From Flagellimonas onchidii (GTDB lineage Bacteria; Bacteroidota; Bacteroidia; Flavobacteriales; Flavobacteriaceae), in the NCBI RefSeq assembly GCF_004804315.1, contig NZ_SRXX01000001.1, forward strand, positions 124,001 to 188,000: a stretch of 64,000 nt of DNA, given 5' to 3'. This document shows, piece by piece, positions 27,487 through 36,331 of this stretch. The notes below the pieces were generated by a model. That model saw only the letters and a program-made list of their open reading frames with translations. It had not been told where the DNA came from and made no database searches. The position numbers and the translations under genes are program-made. Numbering within the stretch: the first letter of the stretch is position 1; the number at the start of each line of letters is the position of its first letter.

Positions 27487-30400
27487 TTAATTGCCGTTAG
27501 GGTCCACTGACGAATTGCTCTGCGCTTCCCTTGATTTGATAATGGAAAGTTCACCACGGGCTTCGGCAACAATATCATCATATTCGGAAAAGTTGGAAAT
27601 TACACTATCCAGAATATAGGTGGCCTGAAAGGCATCTCCCAAGGCATAAAAATTCTTGGCCATAACAATCAACCCCTTACCTCCCCATTCTTTGTAGCCA
27701 GAATAATCTTTGGCCAGTTTTTGAACTGCTGTATTGGAAGCTTCAAAATTTTGATCTTGATTTTTGAAATAGGCATCATAATACCAAGCTTCGGCCGCCA
27801 ACTCACCCGTTGCAATCTTCTTAACTTCTTTATAAGCAGTTTTCGCCAATGCTTCATCATTTGTGGCAATGGCTGAGCGAGCAATCATGATTTGGGCATC
27901 ACTTCTTATTCGGTTATCAATTTTTGGAGCCTTTAATACTTTTTCAGCATAAGCAATTGTCTGTCCGTAGTTATCTTGTCCATAATAACCCTTCATCAGA
28001 TTGGATTGTGCAAAAGTTCTATTTTGGACAATTTCAGCCATACTTTCAAGCCTTTCCAAGTAAGGAATGGCATTCTTGTAATCTTGTCTCCCCACATAAA
28101 TTTCACAAACCCGAGTCAACGCCTGTTCGCCATGTTCTCCTCCACTATCCGCAACAATCTTATACTTTTCCAGCGCCTTGTCTTTTTGATTTTTTCCAAA
28201 ATATATCTGAGCTAAATTGAAGTTGACCTTAAGCGCATGTATCCCGTTGGGAAATTCTTTCAAATAATCTTCATACCCTCGAATGGCGGCATCAGTTTTT
28301 CCCTCGATATACTTTCGGTCGGCAGCTTCAAAACTAGCGTTTTCCAATTCAGAATCTGTGACCTCAACAAAATCAAGATTACGCGCCCACGCAGCATATT
28401 CACTTACCCTACCTTCATCTACATAAACAAGTTTAGCCGTAGCAACTGCTTGTTTGGCTTCCTGAGTATTCGGGTATTTGCCAACCACTTCCTTTAGTTT
28501 GGTCAATGCCCGCTCATTTCGATTGGCGTTATAATGCACCAATCCCTGCCTTAGCATTGCTCTAGGTGCAAACTTACTTCTGCTATATTCTTCGATAAGT
28601 CTATCATAGGTTTGCAAGCCCAAGCTTTCGTTATCCGCTTTGATATAGGAGTTACCCAATTCAAAAAGTGCATCATCACGTAATGAAGATTTTGGGTGTC
28701 GAGCTAGAAATTGGTTCAATCCTTCAATTTTTGCTGATGGTTTGCCCAAAAACCCATCGCATAGTGCCTCTTGAAATGCTGCATAATCTCTTTCGGGACC
28801 ATTCATTTTTGAAGATTGACCATACGCTTTCTTCGCTAAACTGTATTTACTGGCCACAAAGTAACTGTCTCCCAACCTTAGGTAGCTATCGGTCAATTGC
28901 TCTTGATCATCAGTGCCGGAGTTAATTACTTTTTTAAAGTGTGATGCTGCATTAGTGTAATCTTTCAACTTAAAATAACAGTAGCCTAAATTGTAATCCA
29001 GATTTTGGTATATAGGGAGGTTTTTAGCCGCTGGATTACTTCGAAACTGTCCAAAATCTTCCAAAGCCTCATCAAAACGGTTCAAACGATATGCGGATTC
29101 AGCTTTCCAATATTGAGCCCTAGCCTTGAAGGATGGATTTTCAGCACTCTTTAAGGACTTGGAAAAACGCTCTAAAGCGGGTTCATATTTACCTTCTATA
29201 AAAAGCTCAACCCCTCTATAAAACGCAACTTTTTGATAGGTTTCTTTGCTTGCGTAGCCTTTGTTTTTCTCTAAAAGCTCCATAGCTCCCTCAAAATTCC
29301 TTGAAGTAATGTACGAATCCACCAACAATTCTTGTATTTCTTGTTGGTGCTCGTCTTTTGGATATTTTTCCAAATATGTGGTCATCACTTGAGGCACAGG
29401 TTCGTAGGCATTGCCTATCTCATAACTCAACCGAGCGTAGTTCAGCAAAGCATCTTTTTGGATTTCAGGACTAAAATCCATTTGGGAAGCATTCCTGAAC
29501 GCATTCAGAGCTTCAGGCTTTTTATCTAGTTTCAAATAGCATTCTGCCAAATGATAGTAGGCATTTTGGGATACACTATTGGTCCCGCCAATAATTTTAT
29601 TGAACTGTTGGATTGCGCCTTCATAATCTCCCTGCTTATAGTGACTATACCCCATTAGATAATAGTCTGTATTGCTAAGCTTTCCCCTTTTGCCTCGATA
29701 TTTTTTTAAATAGGGCAATGCTTCGTTGTATTGTTTTAGATTGAAGTAACTTTCGCCAATGATTTTGTTCAATTCGGAAACCTCCTTGCGGTCAGATTTG
29801 GGCAATTGCTTTTTGGCCATGGCAATGGCTTCATCAAAATTGCCCAACTTGAAATTGAGGTCTGCTTGATAGTACGACAGTTTTTCATTCAATAATTCAG
29901 GGTCGGTGATTTGGTCGAACCGAGCACTTGCCTGGTCGTAATCATCCTGTTCATAAGCGATATAGCCCAAATAATACTTTGCCTGTGAACCATATTTTTG
30001 GGAAGTGCTCACTTTACTTAAGTAACGTTCGGCCTCTTTTGGCCTTTTTGAGGCATACAGCGCATATCCATTGTTAAAATTGAAACGTTCTTTATCCGCA
30101 TTCGACATCGCTGACTGATCCACTTTTTTGTACCATTTTAGTGAATAAGGATATTTCCCTGTTTCAAAATAATAATCTGCAACATCCAAAAAAGCAGAAT
30201 TCCGTTTGGTAGAAGTTGGGTATCGCTCCACAAACTCTTCCATCATTTTATCAGCTCCCCTTTGATTTAAACGAATTGCCGCATTAGCAGAATAGTAAGC
30301 GCTATTTGCTTCGGTCTCATAATCCTTTGTGTTGGATTTCACCTTTTCGAAAATAGTCTGAGCCGCTTGGTATTGTTGGTTGTTATAAAGTGCCAATGCA

Positions 30401-30507
30401 TCCTGAAAATCTTTGTTTTCGTGCGAATAAATCGTGGATTCTTGAGCCGTGCAGATGTAAATTGCTCCCAAAACAAATGGGAGAAGAAGGAGGTTTTTTC
30501 GATTCAT
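27487..30507 (-). CDS. Large periplasmic tetratricopeptide-repeat protein
   Basis: 1006 residues with a signal peptide ending CTAQ and then TPR units along nearly the whole length; recurring pieces include YYLGYIAYEQDDYDQA, YYLMGYSHYKQGDYEGAI, YNLGYCYFKLKDYTNA and FELGNSYIKADNE. Such solenoids bind peptides or organise assemblies. It has no membrane anchor after the signal, so it should lie in the periplasm or at the cell surface. Its partner gene encodes an outer-membrane barrel 15 bp downstream; the pair resembles export or assembly modules of gliding Bacteroidota but no specific one is recognised. Confidence 0.88.
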   Translation of the reverse strand: MNRKNLLLLPFVLGAIYICTAQESTIYSHENKDFQDALALYNNQQYQAAQTIFEKVKSNTKDYETEANSAYYSANAAIRLNQRGADKMMEEFVERYPTSTKRNSAFLDVADYYFETGKYPYSLKWYKKVDQSAMSNADKERFNFNNGYALYASKRPKEAERYLSKVSTSQKYGSQAKYYLGYIAYEQDDYDQASARFDQITDPELLNEKLSYYQADLNFKLGNFDEAIAMAKKQLPKSDRKEVSELNKIIGESYFNLKQYNEALPYLKKYRGKRGKLSNTDYYLMGYSHYKQGDYEGAIQQFNKIIGGTNSVSQNAYYHLAECYLKLDKKPEALNAFRNASQMDFSPEIQKDALLNYARLSYEIGNAYEPVPQVMTTYLEKYPKDEHQQEIQELLVDSYITSRNFEGAMELLEKNKGYASKETYQKVAFYRGVELFIEGKYEPALERFSKSLKSAENPSFKARAQYWKAESAYRLNRFDEALEDFGQFRSNPAAKNLPIYQNLDYNLGYCYFKLKDYTNAASHFKKVINSGTDDQEQLTDSYLRLGDSYFVASKYSLAKKAYGQSSKMNGPERDYAAFQEALCDGFLGKPSAKIEGLNQFLARHPKSSLRDDALFELGNSYIKADNESLGLQTYDRLIEEYSRSKFAPRAMLRQGLVHYNANRNERALTKLKEVVGKYPNTQEAKQAVATAKLVYVDEGRVSEYAAWARNLDFVEVTDSELENASFEAADRKYIEGKTDAAIRGYEDYLKEFPNGIHALKVNFNLAQIYFGKNQKDKALEKYKIVADSGGEHGEQALTRVCEIYVGRQDYKNAIPYLERLESMAEIVQNRTFAQSNLMKGYYGQDNYGQTIAYAEKVLKAPKIDNRIRSDAQIMIARSAIATNDEALAKTAYKEVKKIATGELAAEAWYYDAYFKNQDQNFEASNTAVQKLAKDYSGYKEWGGKGLIVMAKNFYALGDAFQATYILDSVISNFSEYDDIVAEARGELSIIKSREAQSNSSVDPNGN

Positions 30508-30641
30508 AGTGTTCTACGCTGTTCTCGATTGACTGATACCATAACGTCAAAATCCGAGCCAAAGTATATTTTATAGTTTTTCGGAAGGTATCCCTGCATA
30601 TATTTTAGATCTTAGTACCTTTAGTTTTTCAATGCAAAAAT

Positions 30642-31325
30642 ATGTCTGAAACGATATTAAAATTACAAGATGTTGCCGTTTTTCAAAAAGAAAACCTCAT
30701 TTTAAAAGAGGTTTCCCTTGAAGTCAAAAAGGGAGAATTTGTCTACGTAATAGGCAAAACTGGCAGTGGTAAAAGTAGTTTTATGAAAATGCTTTATGCA
30801 GATATCCCATTGAGACAGGGAGCAGGGAGTATCGTGGATTTTGATTTGAAAAATTTACAAGAAAAGGAAATCCCGTTTCTACGTAGAAAGCTGGGAATTG
30901 TTTTCCAAGATTTTAAACTGTTGCCCGACCGCAATGTGAACAATAACCTACGTTTTGTGCTCAAGGCCACCGGATGGACAGATGCCGGTAAGATGGATGC
31001 AAAAATTGAAGAGGTTTTGGACAAAGTTGGGATGAAAACCAAGGGTTTCAAGTTTCCGCATGAGCTTTCAGGCGGGGAACAACAGCGAATTGCCATTGCA
31101 CGTGCCCTTTTAAATGATCCAGAGTTGATTTTGGCCGACGAGCCTACAGGAAATCTAGACCCACAGACCAGTGTTGAGGTAATGAAGGTATTGCAAGATA
31201 TCAACCAAAATGGCCGAACCATTATCATGGCCACACACGACTACGCCCTAATCTTAAAATACCCCCATAAAACACTAAAGTGTGATGGAAGCAAAGTTTT
31301 TGAAGTCATCCAGAAGGCCGTTTAA
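30642..31325 (+). CDS. ftsE: Cell-division ATP-binding protein FtsE
   Basis: 227-residue ABC ATPase with Walker [11 protein letters not shown]-loop [12 protein letters not shown], signature [15 protein letters not shown] and Walker [12 protein letters not shown]. The FQDFKLL segment and total length are diagnostic of FtsE, which with FtsX activates peptidoglycan hydrolases at the septum. No ftsX lies beside it, consistent with separate locations in many Bacteroidota. It is transcribed away from the TPR gene. Confidence 0.92.
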   Translation: MSETILKLQDVAVFQKENLILKEVSLEVKKGEFVYVIGKTGSGKSSFMKMLYADIPLRQGAGSIVDFDLKNLQEKEIPFLRRKLGIVFQDFKLLPDRNVNNNLRFVLKATGWTDAGKMDAKIEEVLDKVGMKTKGFKFPHELSGGEQQRIAIARALLNDPELILADEPTGNLDPQTSVEVMKVLQDINQNGRTIIMATHDYALILKYPHKTLKCDGSKVFEVIQKAV

Positions 31326-31406
31326 ATTCCAACATCAATAATCCGACCGCATTTCTTCTTTTCGCGTTCGTTAATAAATATTGGAAAATTGCAAAAAACG
31401 TAATGC

Positions 31407-31436
31407 TTTGACGGCCAAAAGTTTTTTGTTTCTTTG
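31407..31436 (+). promoter_or_regulatory. Promoter of the ROK kinase gene
   Basis: TTTG at 31407-31410 is followed 18 bp later by TTTCTTTG (31429-31436), one base from TAnnTTTG. The ATG lies 24 bp further on. Confidence 0.42.
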
Positions 31437-31459
31437 CCAAAATTAAATTTTCCCAGTTT

Positions 31460-32227
31460 ATGGAAATTCTCGGTATAGATATCGGTGGTTCAGGCATCAA
31501 AGGTGCCTTGGTAAATGCCGAAACCGGAGAGATGTTAACAGAACGACATCGTATACCCACCCCTAGTTCAAGAAAACCAGAGGATATGGCCCAAGTGGTC
31601 AAACAAATTGTTGACCATTTTAACTATGACGGGCCTGTGGGTTGTGGATTCCCAACAATAGTTAAAAATGGTGTCTGTCAATCTGCCGGAAACTTACACG
31701 AGAGTTGGGTTGGAGTGAACATCGATGAACTTTTTACCGAAGCTACAGGTCATGAGTTCACAGTTCTGAACGATGCAGATGCGGCGGGCTACGCTTCTAT
31801 GAATTATGGTGTCGGGAAAGGAAAACAAGGATTGGTGGTCATGATTACCATAGGAACCGGCCTGGGAAGTGGTGTATTCTACAATGGAGTGCTCCTACCT
31901 AATTTTGAATTGGGTCAGATTCCGTATAAAAAATATGAAAAAATCGAGCTATGGGCCGCGGCTTCAGCTAAAAAGCGTGAAGATCTTTCTTATGAAAGAT
32001 GGGGTAAACGATTCAATAAATTCTTGAAATACGTAGAATTGATCATCGCCCCCGATTTAATCATTGTAGGAGGTGGAACCTCCAAAAAATGGAAGGAATT
32101 CAGTCATTTGATTACCATAGACACCGAAGTGATAAAGGCTGAGCTCATGAACAATGCAGGAATCATTGGTCCAGCAGTGGCCTGTTTACGCGAGCAACAT
32201 CATGGCCATTTGACCAAGAAAAGTTAA
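31460..32227 (+). CDS. ppgK: ROK-family polyphosphate glucokinase-like enzyme
   Basis: 255 residues, phosphorylating glucose from polyphosphate or ATP if the family call is right. It starts MEILGIDIGGSGIKGALV (phosphate-binding loop), then VLNDADAAGYASMNYG, TIGTGLGSGVFYNG and LPNFELGQIPY. The cysteine zinc motif of repressor-type ROK proteins is absent and the protein is short, both features of PpgK. The C-terminus has LIIVGGGTSKKW. A good promoter precedes it; it is not in an operon. Confidence 0.85.
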   Translation: MEILGIDIGGSGIKGALVNAETGEMLTERHRIPTPSSRKPEDMAQVVKQIVDHFNYDGPVGCGFPTIVKNGVCQSAGNLHESWVGVNIDELFTEATGHEFTVLNDADAAGYASMNYGVGKGKQGLVVMITIGTGLGSGVFYNGVLLPNFELGQIPYKKYEKIELWAAASAKKREDLSYERWGKRFNKFLKYVELIIAPDLIIVGGGTSKKWKEFSHLITIDTEVIKAELMNNAGIIGPAVACLREQHHGHLTKKS

Positions 32228-32258
32228 TCAATCTTATTTCGTTTTCTATCCACTTCCT

Positions 32259-34025
32259 TTAGGAAGAGATTTTACGTAGTCTCAAGTGATTAGGAGTTAC
32301 CTCGACGTATTCATCCTTTTGAATATACTCCAAGGCTTCTTCCAATGAAAACTTGATTGCTGGGACAATCTTTGCCTTATCATCGGCTCCTGCTGAACGT
32401 ACATTGGATAATTTTTTGGTCTTGGTCACATTAACGGTCATATCATCTCCTCGTGAATTCTCACCAATTACCTGTCCTTCGTAAATCTCTTCTCCCGGAT
32501 CGATAAAGAATTTGCCACGTTCCTGAAGCTTGTCAATGGAATAAGGAATAGCGGTACCATTTTCCATAGAGACCAAGGAGCCATTTATCCGTTGAGCTAT
32601 ATCTCCCTTTAAGGGTTGATATTCCAAAAATCGATGTGCCATAATGGCCTCACCTGCAGTAGCAGTCAACAATTGGTTTCGCAAACCGATAATTCCTCTT
32701 GATGGAATCACAAATTCGCATAACATCCTTGAACCTTTAGCTTCCATACTCGTCATTTCTCCCTTTCGAATGGAAACCATTTCAACGGCCTTACCTGAAA
32801 CTTCTTCGGGTAAATCAATGGTCAAGTGCTCCACTGGTTCACATTTTACTCCATCAATTTCCTTGATAATTACTTGAGGTTGTCCAATTTGAAGTTCATA
32901 ACCTTCCCGCCTCATCGTCTCAATCAATACAGAAAGATGTAAAACCCCACGACCAAATACCATGAATTTATCGGCACTATCAGTCTCCTCAACTCTAAGG
33001 GCCAAGTTTTTTTCAAGTTCCTTCTCCAAACGTTCCTTGATGTGACGAGAGGTAACAAATTTTCCATCCTTCCCAAAAAACGGGCTGTCATTGATGGTAA
33101 AGAGCATGCTCATTGTAGGCTCATCTATGGCAATGGTCTTTAGTTGCTCTGGATTTTCAGCGTCAGCTACAGTATCTCCAATTTCAAAACCTTCCATACC
33201 AACAATAGCACAAATGTCACCAGCAACCACTTCCTGCACTTTCTTTCTGCCCAGACCTTCGAACGTAAAGAGTTCTTTTATCTTGGTTTTTATAATGGCT
33301 CCATCTCTTTTCACTAAAGAAACCTGCTGTCCCTCCTTCAAGGTACCCCTTTGCAACCTTCCAATAGCAATACGTCCAGTGAAAGAAGAGAAATCCAACG
33401 AGGTGATCAGCATCTGTGTCGAGCCTTGCACTGGTTTAAATTCAGGTATATGATCAATGACCATATCCAACAAGGGTTCAATATTCTCAGTTGGTTTTTG
33501 CCAATCCTCACTCATCCAATTCTGTTTGGCCGAACCATATACGGTTGGAAAATCCAACTGCCATTCTTCCGCTCCGAGCTCAAACATTAAATCGAACACT
33601 TTTTCATGAACTTCCTCAGGCGTACAGTTTTCCTTATCAACTTTGTTAATGACCACACAAGGTTTCAATCCAAGGTCGATTGCTTTTTGCAAAACAAATC
33701 GGGTCTGCGGCATTGGCCCTTCAAAAGCATCTACAAGCAGCAACACCCCATCAGCCATATTAAGGACACGTTCCACTTCACCACCAAAATCGGCGTGCCC
33801 AGGTGTATCAATAATATTGATTTTCGTGTCTTTATACACTACTGAGACGTTCTTGGAAACAATGGTTATCCCGCGTTCGCGTTCAAGGTCGTTGTTGTCC
33901 AAAATAAGGTCTCCCTTGTTCTCATTATCGCGAAACAAACGACAATGGTACATAATCTTATCCACCAAGGTAGTTTTCCCGTGGTCAACGTGTGCAATGA
34001 TGGCAATATTCTTGATTTTGGACAT
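32259..34025 (-). CDS. typA: Ribosome-associated GTPase TypA/BipA
   Basis: 588-residue translational GTPase that acts in ribosome assembly and stress adaptation. The G motifs are present: AHVDHGKTT (G1), RERGITI (G2), DTPGHADFGGEVERV (G3) and NKVDKENC (G4). They are followed by the beta-barrel II, then the EF-G-like domains with VSGKAVEMVSIRKGEM and the TypA-specific C-terminal domain (SRGIIGLRNQLLTAT, ending DEYVEVTPNHLRLRK). It is convergent with the ROK gene with no clear hairpin between. Confidence 0.96.
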   Translation of the reverse strand: MSKIKNIAIIAHVDHGKTTLVDKIMYHCRLFRDNENKGDLILDNNDLERERGITIVSKNVSVVYKDTKINIIDTPGHADFGGEVERVLNMADGVLLLVDAFEGPMPQTRFVLQKAIDLGLKPCVVINKVDKENCTPEEVHEKVFDLMFELGAEEWQLDFPTVYGSAKQNWMSEDWQKPTENIEPLLDMVIDHIPEFKPVQGSTQMLITSLDFSSFTGRIAIGRLQRGTLKEGQQVSLVKRDGAIIKTKIKELFTFEGLGRKKVQEVVAGDICAIVGMEGFEIGDTVADAENPEQLKTIAIDEPTMSMLFTINDSPFFGKDGKFVTSRHIKERLEKELEKNLALRVEETDSADKFMVFGRGVLHLSVLIETMRREGYELQIGQPQVIIKEIDGVKCEPVEHLTIDLPEEVSGKAVEMVSIRKGEMTSMEAKGSRMLCEFVIPSRGIIGLRNQLLTATAGEAIMAHRFLEYQPLKGDIAQRINGSLVSMENGTAIPYSIDKLQERGKFFIDPGEEIYEGQVIGENSRGDDMTVNVTKTKKLSNVRSAGADDKAKIVPAIKFSLEEALEYIQKDEYVEVTPNHLRLRKISS

Positions 34026-34122
34026 AATCTGATTTTTAAGCCCGCAAAGATACTGCGATTTCTTTACTTGAACGACACGAGAAATGTTATTTTTATCTTA
34101 TTGATTCTGAGATTGTTCGAAC

Positions 34123-34644
34123 TCAATTTCTTTTGTTTACCACCCAGCCAAGTTTTAAGGCTGTAAACAATCCAAAATTATTATCAAATTCATCAAAAAA
34201 GTATGCAGGACCTACTTCAAATCGAAAACATAGGCCTTTGCGTCCCACACGTTGTAAACCATAGACAACCCCTGCCGCAGCAAAAAAATCTGACGCATAG
34301 TCCAAATCACCTATTACTGCCTTTCCGCTTTGGAATCCCAATGTTGGTGCAAGGTAGTTCCCTGAGTTTCCAGAGATTCGCTTGCCTTTGTCCAATCTTC
34401 GTTGCATATTGTAATAATGCCTATATTCCAGCCTACCAATTGGGTAAATACCATAATCAATACCCCCAATTAGAGCAAAACCAATGGTTGCCTCTGCAGC
34501 AAGCGTTGAATTTTTGGAAATACCATGTTCATACACCACACCTGGCAACAATGCATTAATGGTTAATTGATGGTCTTCTACAGTTTGGGCAATAGTTGCA
34601 TGGATATAAAAAAAGGTGATAAAAAGGAAAGCAATAATTCTCAT
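34123..34644 (-). CDS. Small outer-membrane barrel-like protein (paralogue 1)
   Basis: 173 residues with a signal peptide (HATIAQ) and a chain of amphipathic strands: INALLPGVVYEHGISKNST, YPIGRLEYRHYYN, SGNSGNYLAPTLGFQSGKA and FRFEVGPAYFFDEF. The rhythm suggests a small 8-stranded barrel of the type annotated as hypothetical in flavobacteria. It shares the GNSGNY-APT motif and overall plan with the next gene upstream, so the two are a duplicated pair. Function unknown. Confidence 0.7.
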   Translation of the reverse strand: MRIIAFLFITFFYIHATIAQTVEDHQLTINALLPGVVYEHGISKNSTLAAEATIGFALIGGIDYGIYPIGRLEYRHYYNMQRRLDKGKRISGNSGNYLAPTLGFQSGKAVIGDLDYASDFFAAAGVVYGLQRVGRKGLCFRFEVGPAYFFDEFDNNFGLFTALKLGWVVNKRN

Positions 34645-34741
34645 GGATGTTTAATTTTTGGTTACTGCCACTTTTTATCAAATACCAGACCAAAAAATCA
34701 ATTTCCAAGTGGAGAGTCCTATCATAGAATGGACATTTTAT

Positions 34742-35299
34742 CTATCGCCCTACACACCAACGTTTTTCACTTATAATCCAACCAATGCTCAAATTTACAA
34801 CCGGATAAATTCCTCCCCTAAAAGGTCCTAAATAGTATCCCGCTCCAGCATCAATGGAAAAGCTCAATCCTGAATTATAGCTGCGTTGGACGCCATAAAC
34901 CAATCCACCATAACCATGGATGCCATCAACTACCCTATTTTCGACAATACGTTTGTCTGGAGAAAAAATTGCTATTGTAGGAGCCACATAATTTCCTGAG
35001 TTACCATAGATAGATTTACCTCTTCTATCTCTTTTATTAAAGTTATGATAGTAACGATTTTGAACTGTAATCGCAGGAAAGAAATCGTAGTTTTCAATGG
35101 GAATCTCACTTGCTGGCTCCAAAGCGAACTGCCATGCCACCCTGAAATCAAGGGTACTGTTTACTCCTAACCCCATTTCGTATTCAAGACCGGGGTTGAT
35201 TAAATTGATTTTAAACTGCCGCACCTCACAATTTCGACCAAATTGTGCCTGAGCATAGGTATATGATAATAAAAGAGTCAAAAAGAAAAGTCGTAGCAT
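34742..35299 (-). CDS. Small outer-membrane barrel-like protein (paralogue 2)
   Basis: 185 residues with a signal peptide ending AQAQ. The paralogous features to the neighbour are INLINPGLEYEMGLGVNST, RYYHNFNKRDRRGKSIYGNSGNYVAPT, and VYGVQRSYNSGLSFSIDAGAGYYLGPF near the C-terminus. A small beta barrel in the outer membrane is likely. The two genes lie in tandem 97 bp apart; no partner suggests a function. Confidence 0.7.
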   Translation of the reverse strand: MLRLFFLTLLLSYTYAQAQFGRNCEVRQFKINLINPGLEYEMGLGVNSTLDFRVAWQFALEPASEIPIENYDFFPAITVQNRYYHNFNKRDRRGKSIYGNSGNYVAPTIAIFSPDKRIVENRVVDGIHGYGGLVYGVQRSYNSGLSFSIDAGAGYYLGPFRGGIYPVVNLSIGWIISEKRWCVGR

Positions 35300-35345
35300 T
35301 GTAGGTTAATTTGGTAATTGTAGAACATATACTTTTTAAAAAAAG

Positions 35346-35353
35346 TATTTTTG
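35346..35353 (+). promoter_or_regulatory. -7 element of kdsA
   Basis: TATTTTTG is an exact TAnnTTTG, 16 bp before the kdsA ATG; an ATTG lies 25 bp upstream, slightly long for the -33 box. Confidence 0.4.
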
Positions 35354-35369
35354 CCTAAAACTTGTTTCG

Positions 35370-36188
35370 ATGCAATTAGACGCAATTCCCCAGTTAAAAC
35401 ATACAAATAGCGATAATTTTTTCTTGTTGGCCGGTCCATGCGCTATAGAAGGAGAGGAAATGGCGCTCAAAATTGCTGAAAAGGTGGTCTCGATGACCGA
35501 TAAACTGCAAATCCCCTATGTTTTTAAAGGAAGTTTTAAAAAGGCGAATCGAAGCAGAATTGATTCCTTCACCGGAATTGGAGATGAAAAAGCATTAAAA
35601 ATTCTCAGAAAGGTTTCGGAAACTTTTGAAGTTCCAACGGTTACCGACATCCATGAAGTATCCGACGCAGAAAAGGCAGCAGAATATGTAGATGTGCTTC
35701 AAATACCAGCCTTTTTGGTCCGGCAAACTGATTTGGTGGTCGCCGCTGCTAAAACTGGAAAGGTAGTAAACCTTAAAAAAGGACAGTTCATGAGTCCAGA
35801 AAGTATGCAGCATGCTGTAAAAAAGGTAACCGATTCCGGTAATGAACAAGCTTGGATTACAGATCGGGGGACTATGTTTGGCTATCAAGACATGGTCGTA
35901 GACTTTAGAGGAATTCCCACTATGAAACAATATGCTCCAGTAGTGTTGGATGTAACCCACTCCTTGCAACAGCCCAACCAATCTTCAGGGGTAACTGGCG
36001 GAAGACCAGCATTGATTGGTACTATGGCTCGAGCTGGAATTGCGGCTGGTGTTGATGGACTTTTTATGGAAACCCATTTTGACCCAAAAAATGCCAAAAG
36101 CGATGGAGCTAACATGCTAGACTTAAGTTTACTAGAAAAACTTCTTACCAATTTAACGGCCATAAGAAAGGTCATCAACACTTTATAG
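35370..36188 (+). CDS. kdsA: 3-deoxy-8-phosphooctulonate synthase
   Basis: Condenses arabinose 5-phosphate and phosphoenolpyruvate to KDO 8-phosphate for lipopolysaccharide synthesis in the cytoplasm. 272 residues with LLAGPCAIEGEEMA, FKGSFKKANRSR, RGTMFGYQDMVVDFRGIP, DVTHSLQQPN and METHFDPKNAKSDGANML. The residues fit KdsA rather than DAHP synthase. No other LPS gene is adjacent. Confidence 0.94.
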   Translation: MQLDAIPQLKHTNSDNFFLLAGPCAIEGEEMALKIAEKVVSMTDKLQIPYVFKGSFKKANRSRIDSFTGIGDEKALKILRKVSETFEVPTVTDIHEVSDAEKAAEYVDVLQIPAFLVRQTDLVVAAAKTGKVVNLKKGQFMSPESMQHAVKKVTDSGNEQAWITDRGTMFGYQDMVVDFRGIPTMKQYAPVVLDVTHSLQQPNQSSGVTGGRPALIGTMARAGIAAGVDGLFMETHFDPKNAKSDGANMLDLSLLEKLLTNLTAIRKVINTL

Positions 36189-36243
36189 GTTTTATTACAT
36201 ACTCTTCCTCAGGGTTTTATATGTGACGTTTGTAAATTTATTT

Positions 36244-36260
36244 TTATTTAGTCTAAATAA
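36244..36260 (+). promoter_or_regulatory. Perfect 17-bp palindrome upstream of the metal-uptake promoter
   Basis: TTATTTAGTCTAAATAA (8+1+8) ends 2 bp before the -33 TTTG of the TonB-receptor promoter. Its position next to the promoter of an iron-uptake operon makes a metalloregulator operator (Fur- or DtxR/MntR-type) the natural guess, though I know no matching consensus for sure. Confidence 0.5.
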
Positions 36261-36262
36261 TT

Positions 36263-36293
36263 TTTGATTGGAATAGTTTCGGCTTTATATTTG
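36263..36293 (+). promoter_or_regulatory. Promoter of the metal-uptake operon
   Basis: TTTG at 36263-36266, a 19-bp spacer, then TATATTTG at 36286-36293, an exact Bacteroidota TAnnTTTG. The receptor ATG lies 39 bp after the -7 box. Confidence 0.6.
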
Positions 36294-36303
36294 CCTTCAA
36301 TTT

Positions 36304-36326
36304 TTATTTAGACTTATTATAAATAA
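36304..36326 (+). promoter_or_regulatory. Second TTATTTA inverted repeat in the leader
   Basis: TTATTTA (36304-36310) and its complement TAAATAA (36320-36326) are separated by 9 bp and lie just past the expected transcription start. The left half repeats TTATTTAG of the upstream palindrome, so this could be a second, weaker operator. Confidence 0.35.
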
Positions 36327-36331
36327 CTTAC

